Below, piece by piece: positions 1 to 8,140 of a stretch of DNA of 51,522 nt. The position numbers and the translations under genes are program-made. The stretch comes from Fibrobacter sp. (lineage in GTDB: Bacteria > Fibrobacterota > Fibrobacteria > Fibrobacterales > Fibrobacteraceae). Position 1 is the stretch's first letter; each line of letters begins with the position of its first letter. The DNA lies in assembly GCA_024398835.1 (NCBI GenBank), contig JAKSIK010000017.1, forward strand, positions 1 through 51,522, written 5' to 3'. The notes beneath the pieces were generated by a model. It was given only the letters and a program-made list of their open reading frames with translations. It ran no database searches and was not told the DNA's origin.

Positions 1-324
1 TTCGCCACACAAAGAGGCTACGGCGATTTCAAAGGCTTCTGGGAATTCCCGGGCGGGAAAATAGAAGTGGGAGAAAGCCGCGAAGAAGCTCTCGCCCGAG
101 AACTGCGGGAAGAATTAGCGGTTGATGTGGACGTAGGCGATTTCATCTGCACGGTGGAGCACGACTACCCGAAATTTCACCTCACCATGCACTGCTTTTA
201 CTGCACAATTAAGACAGGTACGCCAACCCTGCTGGAGCACGAGGCGGCTAGATGGCTCACCTATGAGGAACTGAGCGCTTTGCAGTGGTGCCCAGCCGAT
301 GTGAAAGTCGTGGAAGCGCTATAG
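1..324 (+). CDS. MutT-like Nudix hydrolase (5' partial)
   Basis: C-terminal part of a Nudix pyrophosphohydrolase; the frame is open to the first base of the window, so the start lies outside it. The text FWEFPGGKIE followed by GESREEALARELREEL is a Nudix box (G-x5-E-x7-REUxEExGU), with Ala where the last Gly is usual. The glutamates that bind the metal-pyrophosphate are intact. FPGGK and the length after the box fit MutT/8-oxo-dGTP diphosphatase-type enzymes that clean the nucleotide pool; the substrate is inferred from the family. The gene runs toward the next gene and shares its last six bases with it (CTATAG). Confidence 0.85.
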   Translation, partial: FATQRGYGDFKGFWEFPGGKIEVGESREEALARELREELAVDVDVGDFICTVEHDYPKFHLTMHCFYCTIKTGTPTLLEHEAARWLTYEELSALQWCPADVKVVEAL

Positions 325-852
325 CGGGAGCTTTTTGCAGCCCCGCATAAACCGGAGAGTTTCCGCCTCCCCTTTCTCTGCAAGCATTTTCAGGAGATAG
401 AGCAGTTTGCCATAGGTTTCTTCCGTCATCTTTTCGCGGGCGGAACCTTTCAGCAAGTACTGCAGCGGATGCTCCTGGGTATAAGCCCCCCGATTGTACG
501 TCTTCGATGCCGCCACACGGTCGCAGAACATCTCCTTGATGAACCGGTCCGGCATGGGCATAGGGACGATTTGCTTCGTCACCATGTCATAATCATACCA
601 GAACTCAAAGTGATGCTTGTTCCGACCCTTGTGATGCATCCAGGCGAGACTGTAGCCAATGGCATTTCGTTCCCCGTTATTGGGCGATTGCGTGCCAGAG
701 TAGTAGCGGGCGCCCGGAATGAATTCCGTAGGGCTGTATTTGGACAAGTCGTGAAACAATCCCTGAAAACCAATACCCGCCTTAAAGCAGAGGCGAATCA
801 CCTCGTGCCTGTGCCGCGTGATGGTGCAGAAATGTTTGAACGGATGGAACAT
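319..852 (-). CDS. DUF5662 family protein
   Basis: Protein of 177 aa in family DUF5662, of unknown function. Visible conserved text: HRHEV near the N-terminus, GLFHDLSKYSPTEF, YYSGTQSP, ER followed by SLAWMHHKGRNKHHFEFW. The clustered His/Asp residues (HDLSKYSPTEF, HHKGRNKHH) suggest a metal site, as in HD-like hydrolases, but that is inference. An upstream start at 906 is possible but would add a hydrophobic stretch and run through a hairpin. I chose the ATG at 852 because homologues begin near the KHF-TITRHR text and because a TATATTTG promoter element sits just before it. That leaves a leader of about 3 nt. The stop is inside the last sense codon of the convergent Nudix gene. Confidence 0.8.
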   Translation of the reverse strand: MFHPFKHFCTITRHRHEVIRLCFKAGIGFQGLFHDLSKYSPTEFIPGARYYSGTQSPNNGERNAIGYSLAWMHHKGRNKHHFEFWYDYDMVTKQIVPMPMPDRFIKEMFCDRVAASKTYNRGAYTQEHPLQYLLKGSAREKMTEETYGKLLYLLKMLAEKGEAETLRFMRGCKKLPL

Positions 853-859
853 AACGAAA

Positions 860-867
860 CAAATATA
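860..867 (-). promoter_or_regulatory. -10 element of the DUF5662 gene
   Basis: On the minus strand this reads TATATTTG, the recurring -10 type of this window. The predicted start of transcription is near 855, only about 3 nt before the ATG at 852. No clear -35 box is seen. Confidence 0.5.
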
Positions 868-877
868 AACTAAACAG

Positions 878-907
878 AATGTCCCTAGCCATATGACCAG
901 GGACATT
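878..907. terminator. Hairpin between glyA and the DUF5662 gene
   Basis: AATGTCCCT and AGGGACATT form a perfect 9-bp inverted repeat around a 12-nt spacer. It lies after the glyA stop on the minus strand and is followed by T-rich sequence (CTGTTTAGTTTATATTT), so it is probably the glyA terminator. It also overlaps the -35 area of the next promoter, so a regulatory role is possible. Confidence 0.6.
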
Positions 908-989
908 CGTTAAAGATAGATCGCCACGGAACTAATGTTCCTCGCGATGACATGCTGGGACTGCCCCCAGTATCGTAATCGGCTTACAT

Positions 990-2273
990 TTACTTGTACA
1001 GCGGGTGCTTCTTGCAGAGGTCAACGATTTCCTGACGGATGGCCTTGAGAGCTTCTTCGTTGTCCTTGTTCTGCACGGCGCGGTCAATGATCCGAGCCAC
1101 GAGGCGGGATTCGTCTTCGTTGAAGCCACGGGTCGTGATAGCAGCGGTTCCAAGACGAACGCCAGACGGATCCATAGGCTTGCGGGTATCGAACGGAATC
1201 GTGGAACGGCTGCAGCTGATGCCAACCTTTTCCATGGCCACTTCGGCTTCCTTGCCGGAAACGCCCTTGGAGGTCATGTCCACCACCATGAGGTGGTTGT
1301 CGGTACCGTCACTGATAATCTTGTAGCCGAGCTTCATGAGTTCGTCAGCCATGGCCTTTGCGTTCTTGATGATGTTCTTTGCGTATTCCTGGAATTCCGG
1401 TTGCAAAGCTTCGAGGAATGCAACAGCCTTACCGGCGTTGATATGGTCGTGGGGACCACCCTGCATACCCGGGAAGAGCCCCTTGTCGATTTCCTTGGCG
1501 AGGGAAACTTCCTTCATTTCGCCCTTCACCATCTTCTGAATCATCTTGTCCTTGCACATGATGATAGCGGAACGGGGGCCGCGGAGAGTCTTGTGGGTCG
1601 TGGTCGTCACGATGTCGAAGTACGGCACCGGAGATTCGATTGCCTTACCAGCGATGAGGCCAGCGACGTGGGAAATGTCAGCCATGGTGAGAGCGCCAAC
1701 TTCGTCGGCGATTTCCTTGAACTTCTTCCAGTCCAGGTTGCGGCTGTAGGCGGAGAAGCCGGCGAGAATCATCTTCGGTTTTTCACGGAGAGCGATTTCG
1801 CGAACCTTGTCCATGTTGATGCGGCCAGTTTCCTGCTCCACTTCGTACTGCACGAAGTTGTAGAGCATGCCGGAGAAATTCACCGGATGGCCGTGAGAAA
1901 GGTGTCCACCGTGGTCGAGCTTGAGGCCGAGGACCTTGTCACCCGGCTTGAGGACGGCGAAATAGACAGCGGCGTTTGCCGGAGAGCCGGAAAGGGGCTG
2001 CACGTTGGCGTGGTCGCAACCAAAGAGCTTCTTGCAACGTTCGATGGCGAGGGCTTCCATCTCGTCGATGACTTCGTTACCACCGTAGTAACGCTTGCCC
2101 ACGTAACCCTCACTGTACTTGTTGGTGAGGACGGAACCCATAGCTTCCATCACAGCCTTGCTGGTGTAGTTTTCGGAAGCAATCAGTTCGATGCCATATT
2201 CCTGGCGTTCGGCTTCCTTCTGGATGATGTTGTAGATTTCTGGGTCTGTCTGTTGCAATGTTGATTTAAGCAT
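990..2273 (-). CDS. glyA: Serine hydroxymethyltransferase
   Basis: PLP enzyme of 427 aa that interconverts serine + tetrahydrofolate and glycine + 5,10-methylene-THF, the main cytosolic one-carbon source. Near full family length (about 410-430). Visible: NIIQKEAERQEYGIELIASEN at the N-terminus, NKYSEGYVGKRYYGG, LSGSPAN, HGGHLSHG, the PLP-lysine motif TTTTHKTLRGPR, GMQGGPHDH and the C-terminal GVRLGTAAITTRG. The start is supported by AAGGAG (minus strand, 2284-2279), five bases before the ATG. It stands alone on this strand with its own promoter and a hairpin after it. Confidence 0.97.
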   Translation of the reverse strand: MLKSTLQQTDPEIYNIIQKEAERQEYGIELIASENYTSKAVMEAMGSVLTNKYSEGYVGKRYYGGNEVIDEMEALAIERCKKLFGCDHANVQPLSGSPANAAVYFAVLKPGDKVLGLKLDHGGHLSHGHPVNFSGMLYNFVQYEVEQETGRINMDKVREIALREKPKMILAGFSAYSRNLDWKKFKEIADEVGALTMADISHVAGLIAGKAIESPVPYFDIVTTTTHKTLRGPRSAIIMCKDKMIQKMVKGEMKEVSLAKEIDKGLFPGMQGGPHDHINAGKAVAFLEALQPEFQEYAKNIIKNAKAMADELMKLGYKIISDGTDNHLMVVDMTSKGVSGKEAEVAMEKVGISCSRSTIPFDTRKPMDPSGVRLGTAAITTRGFNEDESRLVARIIDRAVQNKDNEEALKAIRQEIVDLCKKHPLYK

Positions 2274-2278
2274 TATCG

Positions 2279-2329
2279 CTCCTTGAAATTTTACACCCCA
2301 AAGATAGCATTATAAAGCCGATTTTTGAA
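2279..2329 (-). promoter_or_regulatory. glyA promoter and ribosome binding site
   Basis: Minus strand: a weak -35 TTCAAA (2329-2324), 17 nt, then TGC-TATCTTTG (2306-2299) with an extended -10. Transcription should start near 2294, about 20 nt before the ATG, and AAGGAG lies at 2284-2279. In contrast to several other genes here, glyA has a normal leader. Confidence 0.6.
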
Positions 2330-2483
2330 CGTTTTTTTATGGGATTTGGGTTGGAACAATTACGTACATTCCTGGCAAAAAATTGACGGCCGCCGCTAAC
2401 CCTTTGAACCTCAACAAGTTGCGTTTTACGACTGTTTTTTAGGGTGTGGCAAAGCCAAACAAAAAACTAGGGACTTTTTTTTC
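2330..2483. other. Intergenic region between glyA and the YihY gene
   Basis: About 150 bp between divergent genes. Besides the two promoters it holds A/T runs, a GC-rich patch (GACGGCCGCCGC, about 2392-2403) and TCAACAAGTTG, which resembles half of the 26-bp palindrome found at 48473. I see no coding sequence. Confidence 0.4.
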
Positions 2484-2491
2484 TAAATTTG
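2484..2491 (+). promoter_or_regulatory. -10 element of the YihY gene
   Basis: TAAATTTG, with predicted transcription start near 2496 and the ATG at 2498, so a leader of about 2 nt. No Shine-Dalgarno sequence and no convincing -35 box. Confidence 0.45.
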
Positions 2492-2497
2492 GGCAAA

Positions 2498-3463
2498 ATG
2501 CCGAATTGGTGGAAAAACTTCTCATGGGAGTGGCTGTTCGATAATATCGCAGCCCGTTCTCCTGACTTCATCAAAATCAGCATCATCGCCGGGAAATCCT
2601 TCCTGTATTATCACGGACTCACCCGCGCGGCGTCCCTCACCTACACCACATTCCTCGCCGTGGTGCCGCTCCTCATTCTGCTCACCTCCATCACCATTGC
2701 CGTGGGCTTCGGAAGTTTCATGTCCGACTACCTGCCCATTCTCTTGGACATGCTGAATCTGGACTGGCCCGTGGACCCCATCATTTCCATCGTGCAGAAC
2801 GCGGAACACATCCCCATCGGAAAGCTTGGAATCATCGGTGCTCTCGGCTTGTTCGTCACCTTCATCCTCTCCTTTGGCAGTCTGGAAACCAACTTCAACG
2901 TGGTTTGGGAAAACAAGACCTCCCGCACGCTTATCCGGCAAATCAAGGTCTACACGCCCTTCCTCCTCATCTGCGCAGGGTTCATCGGGATGTTTGCTGG
3001 CTTTGTGAACCACGTGCAAGACGCACTCTCCATGATCATCGTGGATGGCCTGCATTTTTCTCCGGAATTATTGAAAGTGCTCATCACCGCCTTCTGGTAC
3101 GTTGTGTTCCAGGTGGCAGTACTTCTCCTCATCTTCCTCATGCTTTACGCCCTGCCTGCAAGGCCCAAGGGACACCGTCCCTACTCCAAGAAACGCCTGC
3201 TGGGTTCCTCCATTCTCGTCACGTTCATCGCCTGGTTTGCCATCATCATCTACGTGAAGATTCTCATGCTCATCCAGACCGCCATGGTGACCCGCATGTC
3301 CATTTTCTACGGCTCTCTCGCCTTCATTCCGCTGGTCATGTTCCTGGTGTTTGGCGTCTGGTCCATCATCCTCTGCGGAAACAGCCTGGTGTGGACAATA
3401 TGCCACTGGCCCGAGGCGGGCAAGCGCGTGTGGAACTGGAACACAACTTCCGACGATTTGTAA
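2498..3463 (+). CDS. YihY/BrkB-family inner membrane protein
   Basis: Integral membrane protein of 321 aa in the YihY/virulence factor BrkB family, once mislabelled ribonuclease BN. Its function is not firmly established; members have been linked to transport or envelope integrity. Visible: GKSFLYYHGLTRAASLTYTT, the family signature near the N-terminus, then about six hydrophobic segments including PLLILLTSITIAVGF and LGIIGALGLFVTFIL, and a late YGSLAFIPLVMFLVFGVWSIILCG. The ATG at 2498 is preferred to the TTG at 2489, which lies inside the -10 element. The uvrA-like gene starts four bases after the stop, so the two are probably co-transcribed. Confidence 0.85.
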   Translation: MPNWWKNFSWEWLFDNIAARSPDFIKISIIAGKSFLYYHGLTRAASLTYTTFLAVVPLLILLTSITIAVGFGSFMSDYLPILLDMLNLDWPVDPIISIVQNAEHIPIGKLGIIGALGLFVTFILSFGSLETNFNVVWENKTSRTLIRQIKVYTPFLLICAGFIGMFAGFVNHVQDALSMIIVDGLHFSPELLKVLITAFWYVVFQVAVLLLIFLMLYALPARPKGHRPYSKKRLLGSSILVTFIAWFAIIIYVKILMLIQTAMVTRMSIFYGSLAFIPLVMFLVFGVWSIILCGNSLVWTICHWPEAGKRVWNWNTTSDDL

Positions 3464-3467
3464 TTCC

Positions 3468-5930
3468 ATGGCCGATTACATCAAGCTTCGCGGAGCATGC
3501 CTCCATAACCTGAAAAATCTGGATGCAGATTTCCCCCTAGGGAAGATTACCGTAGTCTGCGGGCCCTCCGGCTGCGGAAAATCCACCTTGGTGCTGGACA
3601 CGCTTCACGGAGAATCCAAGCGACGCTATCTGGAGACGCTTTCGCCCTTTGCCGCAGACTTGCTGGGCGGCAAGCGGAACATTCCCCTCAATAGCACGGA
3701 AGGGCTGCCGGCGAGCATTGCCATCGGCCCTACCCACGGGGAGGCTAATTCCAAGGCATACGCCCTCAGCATCGCGGAATGCGATCACGGTTTGCAGACT
3801 CTGTTTGCGACTTACGGAACGCCCGCGTGCCCTGTTTGCGGAGAAGCCATGGAGAGCACCGCCCGCGAGGAGATTATCCGCCACATTGCAGGGAAGCCCG
3901 AGGGGACAAAACTGCAATTCTTGGCAAAAATGGAGCCTGGGAAAAATGATTTGGACAAGCTGTCTGCAGTGTTTCTCGCCCAAGGCTTTACCCGCGCCAT
4001 GGCAGACGGCGTGAGCTATTCTTTGGCAGATTTAACGCCCGCGGAAAAGAAGATTCAGCCCCAGGAATTCTACATCGTGGTGGACCGCATCATCGTGCGG
4101 GAAAACACCCGGACCCGCATTGCAGAAGCCGTCGATGGCACCCTGAAACTCACCCACTCCCTTGTCACGCTGGATGTGGCTGGCACCACCGAGATTTACA
4201 GCACGGCACCCCGCTGCAAAAACGAAGGCGACAAGAAACACGCGAAAAAAAGCCGCGCAGTTGTGCCCAATTTGGAGGCAAGGTCCTTTTCGCCCTACAA
4301 CAAAATTTGCGCTTGCACGAGTTGCAATGGAACTGGGGGGGACGAAACGGGAGGCAATTGCGAAAAGTGCGGCGGGCTAAGGCTCAAACCGGAAATTTTG
4401 AATGCCGTGGTCTCGGGCGTTGCTGGTCAAAACCTTACTGAAGAAAAGAACCGCGCCGGGGTCTCTTGGAAGACGATTCTCAACACGCCATTCCAGGAAC
4501 TACCAAAAATTCTCCACTCCATTTTTGACGATAAAATCGGAACACGATTTGCACCCACCTTCAATGCGCTTCTAGACCGCATCGACGCCATCTGCGAACT
4601 GGGAATCGGATACCTGACGTCAGGACGTTCCGGGCAAAGCCTCAGCGGTGGCGAATTGCAACGCCTCAAACTTTCCAGCCTTTCTACGGGCTTCTTGAAC
4701 GGTCTTTTGGTGTGCCTGGACGAGCCTGCCAGCGGGCTCCACAGTTCCGATGTGGAAAAGCTTTGGAAAGTGCTGAAGAAAATTCAGAGCCGCGGAAACA
4801 CGCTGGTCTTAATTGAGCATCATCCGGAAATCATCCGTCGCGCAGACTACATCATCGAAATGGGGCCTGGCGCCGGAGAAAAAGGTGGCGAAATATTGTT
4901 CCAAGGGCCTCGGGAAAAAGTTTTGGAAAATGCAGAGTCGCCAACGGGATGTTGGATTAAGAAGTTGGCGGATTCGAGGAAACAAGGCTCCGTGGGCAAA
5001 AAAAGCGTCGCGAGCAATAACCTCACGGCAAGCAATAATCGTACCGCGGGCAATAACTGCGCCGCCAATAAAAGCCGCGACACCCACTCCATCGCGATCC
5101 AGGACTTTTGCCTCTACGACATGGCAAAAGTTTCCGCCAATTTCCCGCTGCAAAAATTCAGCGTCATTACCGGGCAAAGTGGCAGCGGCAAATCCACCTT
5201 GCTGTTTGAAAACATCGCCAAGCGGGCGGAGCAAGGAGAATTTGCCACATTGGGCATCGAAGCCCTCTCAATCCTTACCACAGGAGATTTCCACGGCTCC
5301 AAGCGCAGCACCGTGTGCAGCGCCATCGGGCTTAGCAACCTGCTGCGGGACCTGTTCGCCAAACTGCCCGAAAGCAAAGTCCGCGGCTGGAACGCCACCA
5401 AGTTCAGCACCCATACGCCGGGCGGCCGCTGCGAAAACTGCAAAGGCGAAGGCACCCTTTTTGACCCCTCCGGATACGAAGAATCGGAATGCCCTGTGTG
5501 CCAAGGCCGCAGATTCCGGGAAGAGGTTCTGGAAGTGCGATTCAAATCCCTCTCCATCGCAGACATTTTAGATATGGAAGTAGGGAAAGCTTACAAACTC
5601 TTCACAAACTTGAAGCCTTTTGCAGACAAATTAAAACCCCTGGTAGATACCGGGCTGGATTATTTGCGCTTGGGTCAAACCACAGCACACCTTTCTGGCG
5701 GTGAGCGCGCTCGGCTGCGGCTTTCCATCGCCCTCGCTCGGGCAAAAGCGCCCAATACGCTGTTTCTCTTCGATGAGCCCGCCCGCGGGCTTCACGAAAA
5801 AGACATCCTGCATCTGCTGGACCTCATTCGCGATTTGACGACCGCTGGCCACACCGTTATCGCCATTGAGCACGCTCAGGATTTTGTCAACGCAGCAGAT
5901 TATGTGCTGGAACTGCACCGCAATTCATAA
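3468..5930 (+). CDS. UvrA-like excinuclease ATPase (short paralogue type)
   Basis: ABC ATPase of 820 aa with two nucleotide-binding halves in the UvrA arrangement. First Walker A GPSGCGKST, signature SLSGGELQRLKL and Walker B LVCLDEPASGLH; second Walker A GQSGSGKST, signature HLSGGERARLRL and Walker B LFLFDEPARGLHE. Zinc-finger Cys pairs are visible: CPVCG, CTSCNGTGG with CEKCGG, and CENCKGEG with CPVCQGRRF. It is about 120 residues shorter than canonical UvrA, and the text corresponding to the conserved TPRSNP stretch reads GSKRSTVCSA, so it looks like a class II/III UvrA paralogue rather than the repair UvrA. A low-complexity Asn/Thr/Ala linker joins the halves at about residues 505-540. 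Likely role: DNA binding, damage tolerance or resistance. It lies between the YihY gene (gap 4 nt) and the methyltransferase (gap 3 nt). Confidence 0.88.
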   Translation: MADYIKLRGACLHNLKNLDADFPLGKITVVCGPSGCGKSTLVLDTLHGESKRRYLETLSPFAADLLGGKRNIPLNSTEGLPASIAIGPTHGEANSKAYALSIAECDHGLQTLFATYGTPACPVCGEAMESTAREEIIRHIAGKPEGTKLQFLAKMEPGKNDLDKLSAVFLAQGFTRAMADGVSYSLADLTPAEKKIQPQEFYIVVDRIIVRENTRTRIAEAVDGTLKLTHSLVTLDVAGTTEIYSTAPRCKNEGDKKHAKKSRAVVPNLEARSFSPYNKICACTSCNGTGGDETGGNCEKCGGLRLKPEILNAVVSGVAGQNLTEEKNRAGVSWKTILNTPFQELPKILHSIFDDKIGTRFAPTFNALLDRIDAICELGIGYLTSGRSGQSLSGGELQRLKLSSLSTGFLNGLLVCLDEPASGLHSSDVEKLWKVLKKIQSRGNTLVLIEHHPEIIRRADYIIEMGPGAGEKGGEILFQGPREKVLENAESPTGCWIKKLADSRKQGSVGKKSVASNNLTASNNRTAGNNCAANKSRDTHSIAIQDFCLYDMAKVSANFPLQKFSVITGQSGSGKSTLLFENIAKRAEQGEFATLGIEALSILTTGDFHGSKRSTVCSAIGLSNLLRDLFAKLPESKVRGWNATKFSTHTPGGRCENCKGEGTLFDPSGYEESECPVCQGRRFREEVLEVRFKSLSIADILDMEVGKAYKLFTNLKPFADKLKPLVDTGLDYLRLGQTTAHLSGGERARLRLSIALARAKAPNTLFLFDEPARGLHEKDILHLLDLIRDLTTAGHTVIAIEHAQDFVNAADYVLELHRNS

Positions 5931-5933
5931 CTT

Positions 5934-7301
5934 ATGTTCTCCGCAGAATTGTTGACATCCGCTTCCGTTCAGGAATTCATACAGCAGGCTATCCAGAAAA
6001 AGATGGACGCGCTACAGGTGTCTACGGCGCTGAACAAGGCGGGCTACAGCAACGAGGAGCGGGCCGCCATCATGGATTACATGGAGTTGGTGCCGAAATT
6101 TCGGGAAAAGTTTTTTGCCGCTACGAATGGCGAAAATCCGCGTGGTGGAAAAATTGAGAGTGGCAAAAATTGCGCGGGTAAAGACTGCGCCAAATTCCTC
6201 CTGTGCGACAAGCTGGCTCTGGAACAAAGTACCGCCCAAGACATCGGGCGCTGGAAATCCAATTTGTGGCCCAGTGGCGCCGAAGCAGCCGGCAAAACCG
6301 TTCATGACCTCTGCTGCGGCATGGGTGGCGACAGCTTCTTTCTGCCATCAGAACTAAACGTCGTCGGCGTGGATTTGGACGAAAACCGCTTGGCCATGTA
6401 CCGCTACAACTGCGGAATCATGCGCGGCACGGACGCAGGAAAAGTTTTGCAAGCCGACGCCCGCACCGTCAACTCGGGCGCAGCAACTGCCGATTACTTC
6501 ACCATCGACCCTGCACGTCGTGCAATCGATGGCGAAAACCAGCGGGATTTGCGGAACCTCACGCCAACTTTCGCCGAAGTTCTGGAAATTGCGACGCATT
6601 ACAAAGGCGGAATGGCGAAACTCCCTCCCGGCTACCCTACGAAAGAAATTCCCGCAGATTGCGAAGTCATCTACATCGGTTCCCATTCCGATTGCCGCGA
6701 ATGCCTGGTGCTGTTTGGGGAACTGGCAAAAAATCCAGGAAAAGTTCGCGCCGTCATGGTGGATAAAAACGGCAATCTGGTCAAAACGGCTGGCGACACT
6801 GCCGCGGAATGGTGCGGCACGCTGACAGAAATCCAAACCCGTTCCAACAAGAATGCGGAGAAGGATTTGCCCGGCTGCGAACGCAGTTTTCGGAATGCCA
6901 CCAGCGATTCCGACCTCCCTGTAGGCGATTTGGCAAAGTATCTTTCTGAACCCACAGCCCTTTTGATTCGGAGCCACCTATTTGGAAGCGTGGCCCAGGT
7001 CGCAAGCCCCAACGCCCACCTGATTTCAGAAGGAATCGCCTACGTCACAAGCGATACGCCCCTCCCCAGCCCCGCATTTACAAGCTACGAGGTGTTAGAC
7101 CACAGCGAAATTTCTAGCAGTGCCGTCCGCGCCATGCTGAAAAAGCATGATATCGGGAAACTTACCCTGAAACTTCGGGGCGTAAAATTGGACCCCGATG
7201 CAGAAATCAAGCGGTTAAAAGCCCGCGGCAAAAATGAAGCAATCCTTTTCTACACCCGTGCTGCTGGCGAAAAGGTTGCAATTCTAGCGAAAAAAGTATA
7301 A
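5934..7301 (+). CDS. SAM-dependent methyltransferase with THUMP-like domain
   Basis: Protein of 455 aa. The N-terminal third is helical; the middle is a Rossmann methyltransferase with motif I VHDLCCGMGGDSFFL (about residues 123-137), an acidic end of strand 2 (VVGVDLDENR) and DYFTIDPARR as motif IV. The C-terminus has YEVLDHSEISSSAVRAML and KLRGVKLDPDAEIKRLKARG, typical of the THUMP-like domain family. By analogy it acts on RNA or protein, but the substrate is unknown. It follows the uvrA-like gene by three bases and so probably belongs to the same transcript, though I see no obvious functional tie. Confidence 0.8.
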   Translation: MFSAELLTSASVQEFIQQAIQKKMDALQVSTALNKAGYSNEERAAIMDYMELVPKFREKFFAATNGENPRGGKIESGKNCAGKDCAKFLLCDKLALEQSTAQDIGRWKSNLWPSGAEAAGKTVHDLCCGMGGDSFFLPSELNVVGVDLDENRLAMYRYNCGIMRGTDAGKVLQADARTVNSGAATADYFTIDPARRAIDGENQRDLRNLTPTFAEVLEIATHYKGGMAKLPPGYPTKEIPADCEVIYIGSHSDCRECLVLFGELAKNPGKVRAVMVDKNGNLVKTAGDTAAEWCGTLTEIQTRSNKNAEKDLPGCERSFRNATSDSDLPVGDLAKYLSEPTALLIRSHLFGSVAQVASPNAHLISEGIAYVTSDTPLPSPAFTSYEVLDHSEISSSAVRAMLKKHDIGKLTLKLRGVKLDPDAEIKRLKARGKNEAILFYTRAAGEKVAILAKKV

Positions 7302-7320
7302 CGTTACATTTTTTCACTGC

Positions 7321-7328
7321 TATCTTCG
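7321..7328 (+). promoter_or_regulatory. -10 element of ung
   Basis: TGC-TATCTTCG, one base off the local TATnTTTG consensus, with the extended TGC. It gives a leader of about 20 nt before the ATG at 7353. No good -35 is seen. Confidence 0.4.
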
Positions 7329-7352
7329 CATTTTTCTATGTAGATTATCACC

Positions 7353-8027
7353 ATGTCCGTAAAACTTGAAGAATCCTGGCTGAATCTTTTAGGCGATCAG
7401 TTCGAGCAGCCTTATTTCAAACAAATTAAAGAAAAGCTTTTGCAAGAGAAAGCCGCGGGCCACGCGGTGTATCCTCCTGGCTCCAAGATTTTTGCGGCTC
7501 TGGATTTTTGCCCCGTAAACGAGGTGAAGGCGGTCATCATCGGACAAGACCCGTACCACAATCCGGGCCAGGCTCACGGCCTCTGTTTTTCCGTCCCCAT
7601 GGGCATCGAACCACCCCCCTCCCTCATCAACATCTTCCAGGAACTCCACGACGACTTGGGCATCACTCCGCCCCCTCACGGGAACCTGGAAAACTGGGCA
7701 AAGCAGGGCGTACTGCTGCTGAACGCTTCCCTCACGGTGCGGGCCCACATGGCCGCAAGCCACGCTGGCATCGGCTGGCAGCAGTTCACGGACACCATCA
7801 TCGAACGGCTTTCCCAAACGCGGGAAAACCTGGTGTTCCTCCTGTGGGGAAGTTTCGCCATCAAAAAGCAGGTTCTTGTGGCACCCAATCGCGGGCACCT
7901 GATTCTCACGGCGCCGCATCCGAGCCCGCTTTCCGCCTACCGTGGGTTCTTCGGCTGCAAGCATTTCAGCAAGGCAAACGCCTACCTCGAAAGCAAAGGC
8001 CTCGCGCCCATCAACTGGAATCCATAG
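7353..8027 (+). CDS. ung: Uracil-DNA glycosylase, family 1
   Basis: Base-excision repair enzyme of 224 aa that removes uracil from DNA, at the usual family length (about 220-230). Visible: the water-activating motif GQDPYHNPGQAHGLCFS with catalytic Asp, the uracil-binding text GVLLLNASLTV, and the DNA-intercalation loop HPSPLSAYRGFFGCKHFSKAN. The start is the first ATG after the promoter; the Shine-Dalgarno sequence is weak. A short gap separates it from the methyltransferase and it has its own promoter-like element. Confidence 0.96.
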   Translation: MSVKLEESWLNLLGDQFEQPYFKQIKEKLLQEKAAGHAVYPPGSKIFAALDFCPVNEVKAVIIGQDPYHNPGQAHGLCFSVPMGIEPPPSLINIFQELHDDLGITPPPHGNLENWAKQGVLLLNASLTVRAHMAASHAGIGWQQFTDTIIERLSQTRENLVFLLWGSFAIKKQVLVAPNRGHLILTAPHPSPLSAYRGFFGCKHFSKANAYLESKGLAPINWNP

Positions 8028-8050
8028 CCAACCCCTTCATCCTAGGGCAA

Positions 8051-8121
8051 TGTTCCGCGCAAACCCCGCGCAGAACACTGCACTAAATGCAGGGGTTCTG
8101 CCTCAGCATGACACGTGGGAG
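8051..8121. repeat. Hairpin-rich intergenic repeat, copy A
   Basis: Two small hairpins (TGTTC-x-GCGC against GCGC-x-GAACA at 8051-8077, and CTGCA/TGCAG at 8078-8092) are followed by CAGCATGACACGTGGGAG at 8104-8121. The last 18 bases recur with small changes at 9213-9230 and 9253-9270, on the far side of the nuclease gene. It resembles a degenerate interspersed repeat and may end ung transcripts. Confidence 0.5.
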
Positions 8122-8140
8122 AAAAATCGCGGGGAAGAGC

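Noticed and set aside
1005..2264. Open frame of 419 codons opposite glyA
   Set aside because: Exact antisense of a well-supported gene; composition and His/Val-rich text are typical of shadow frames.
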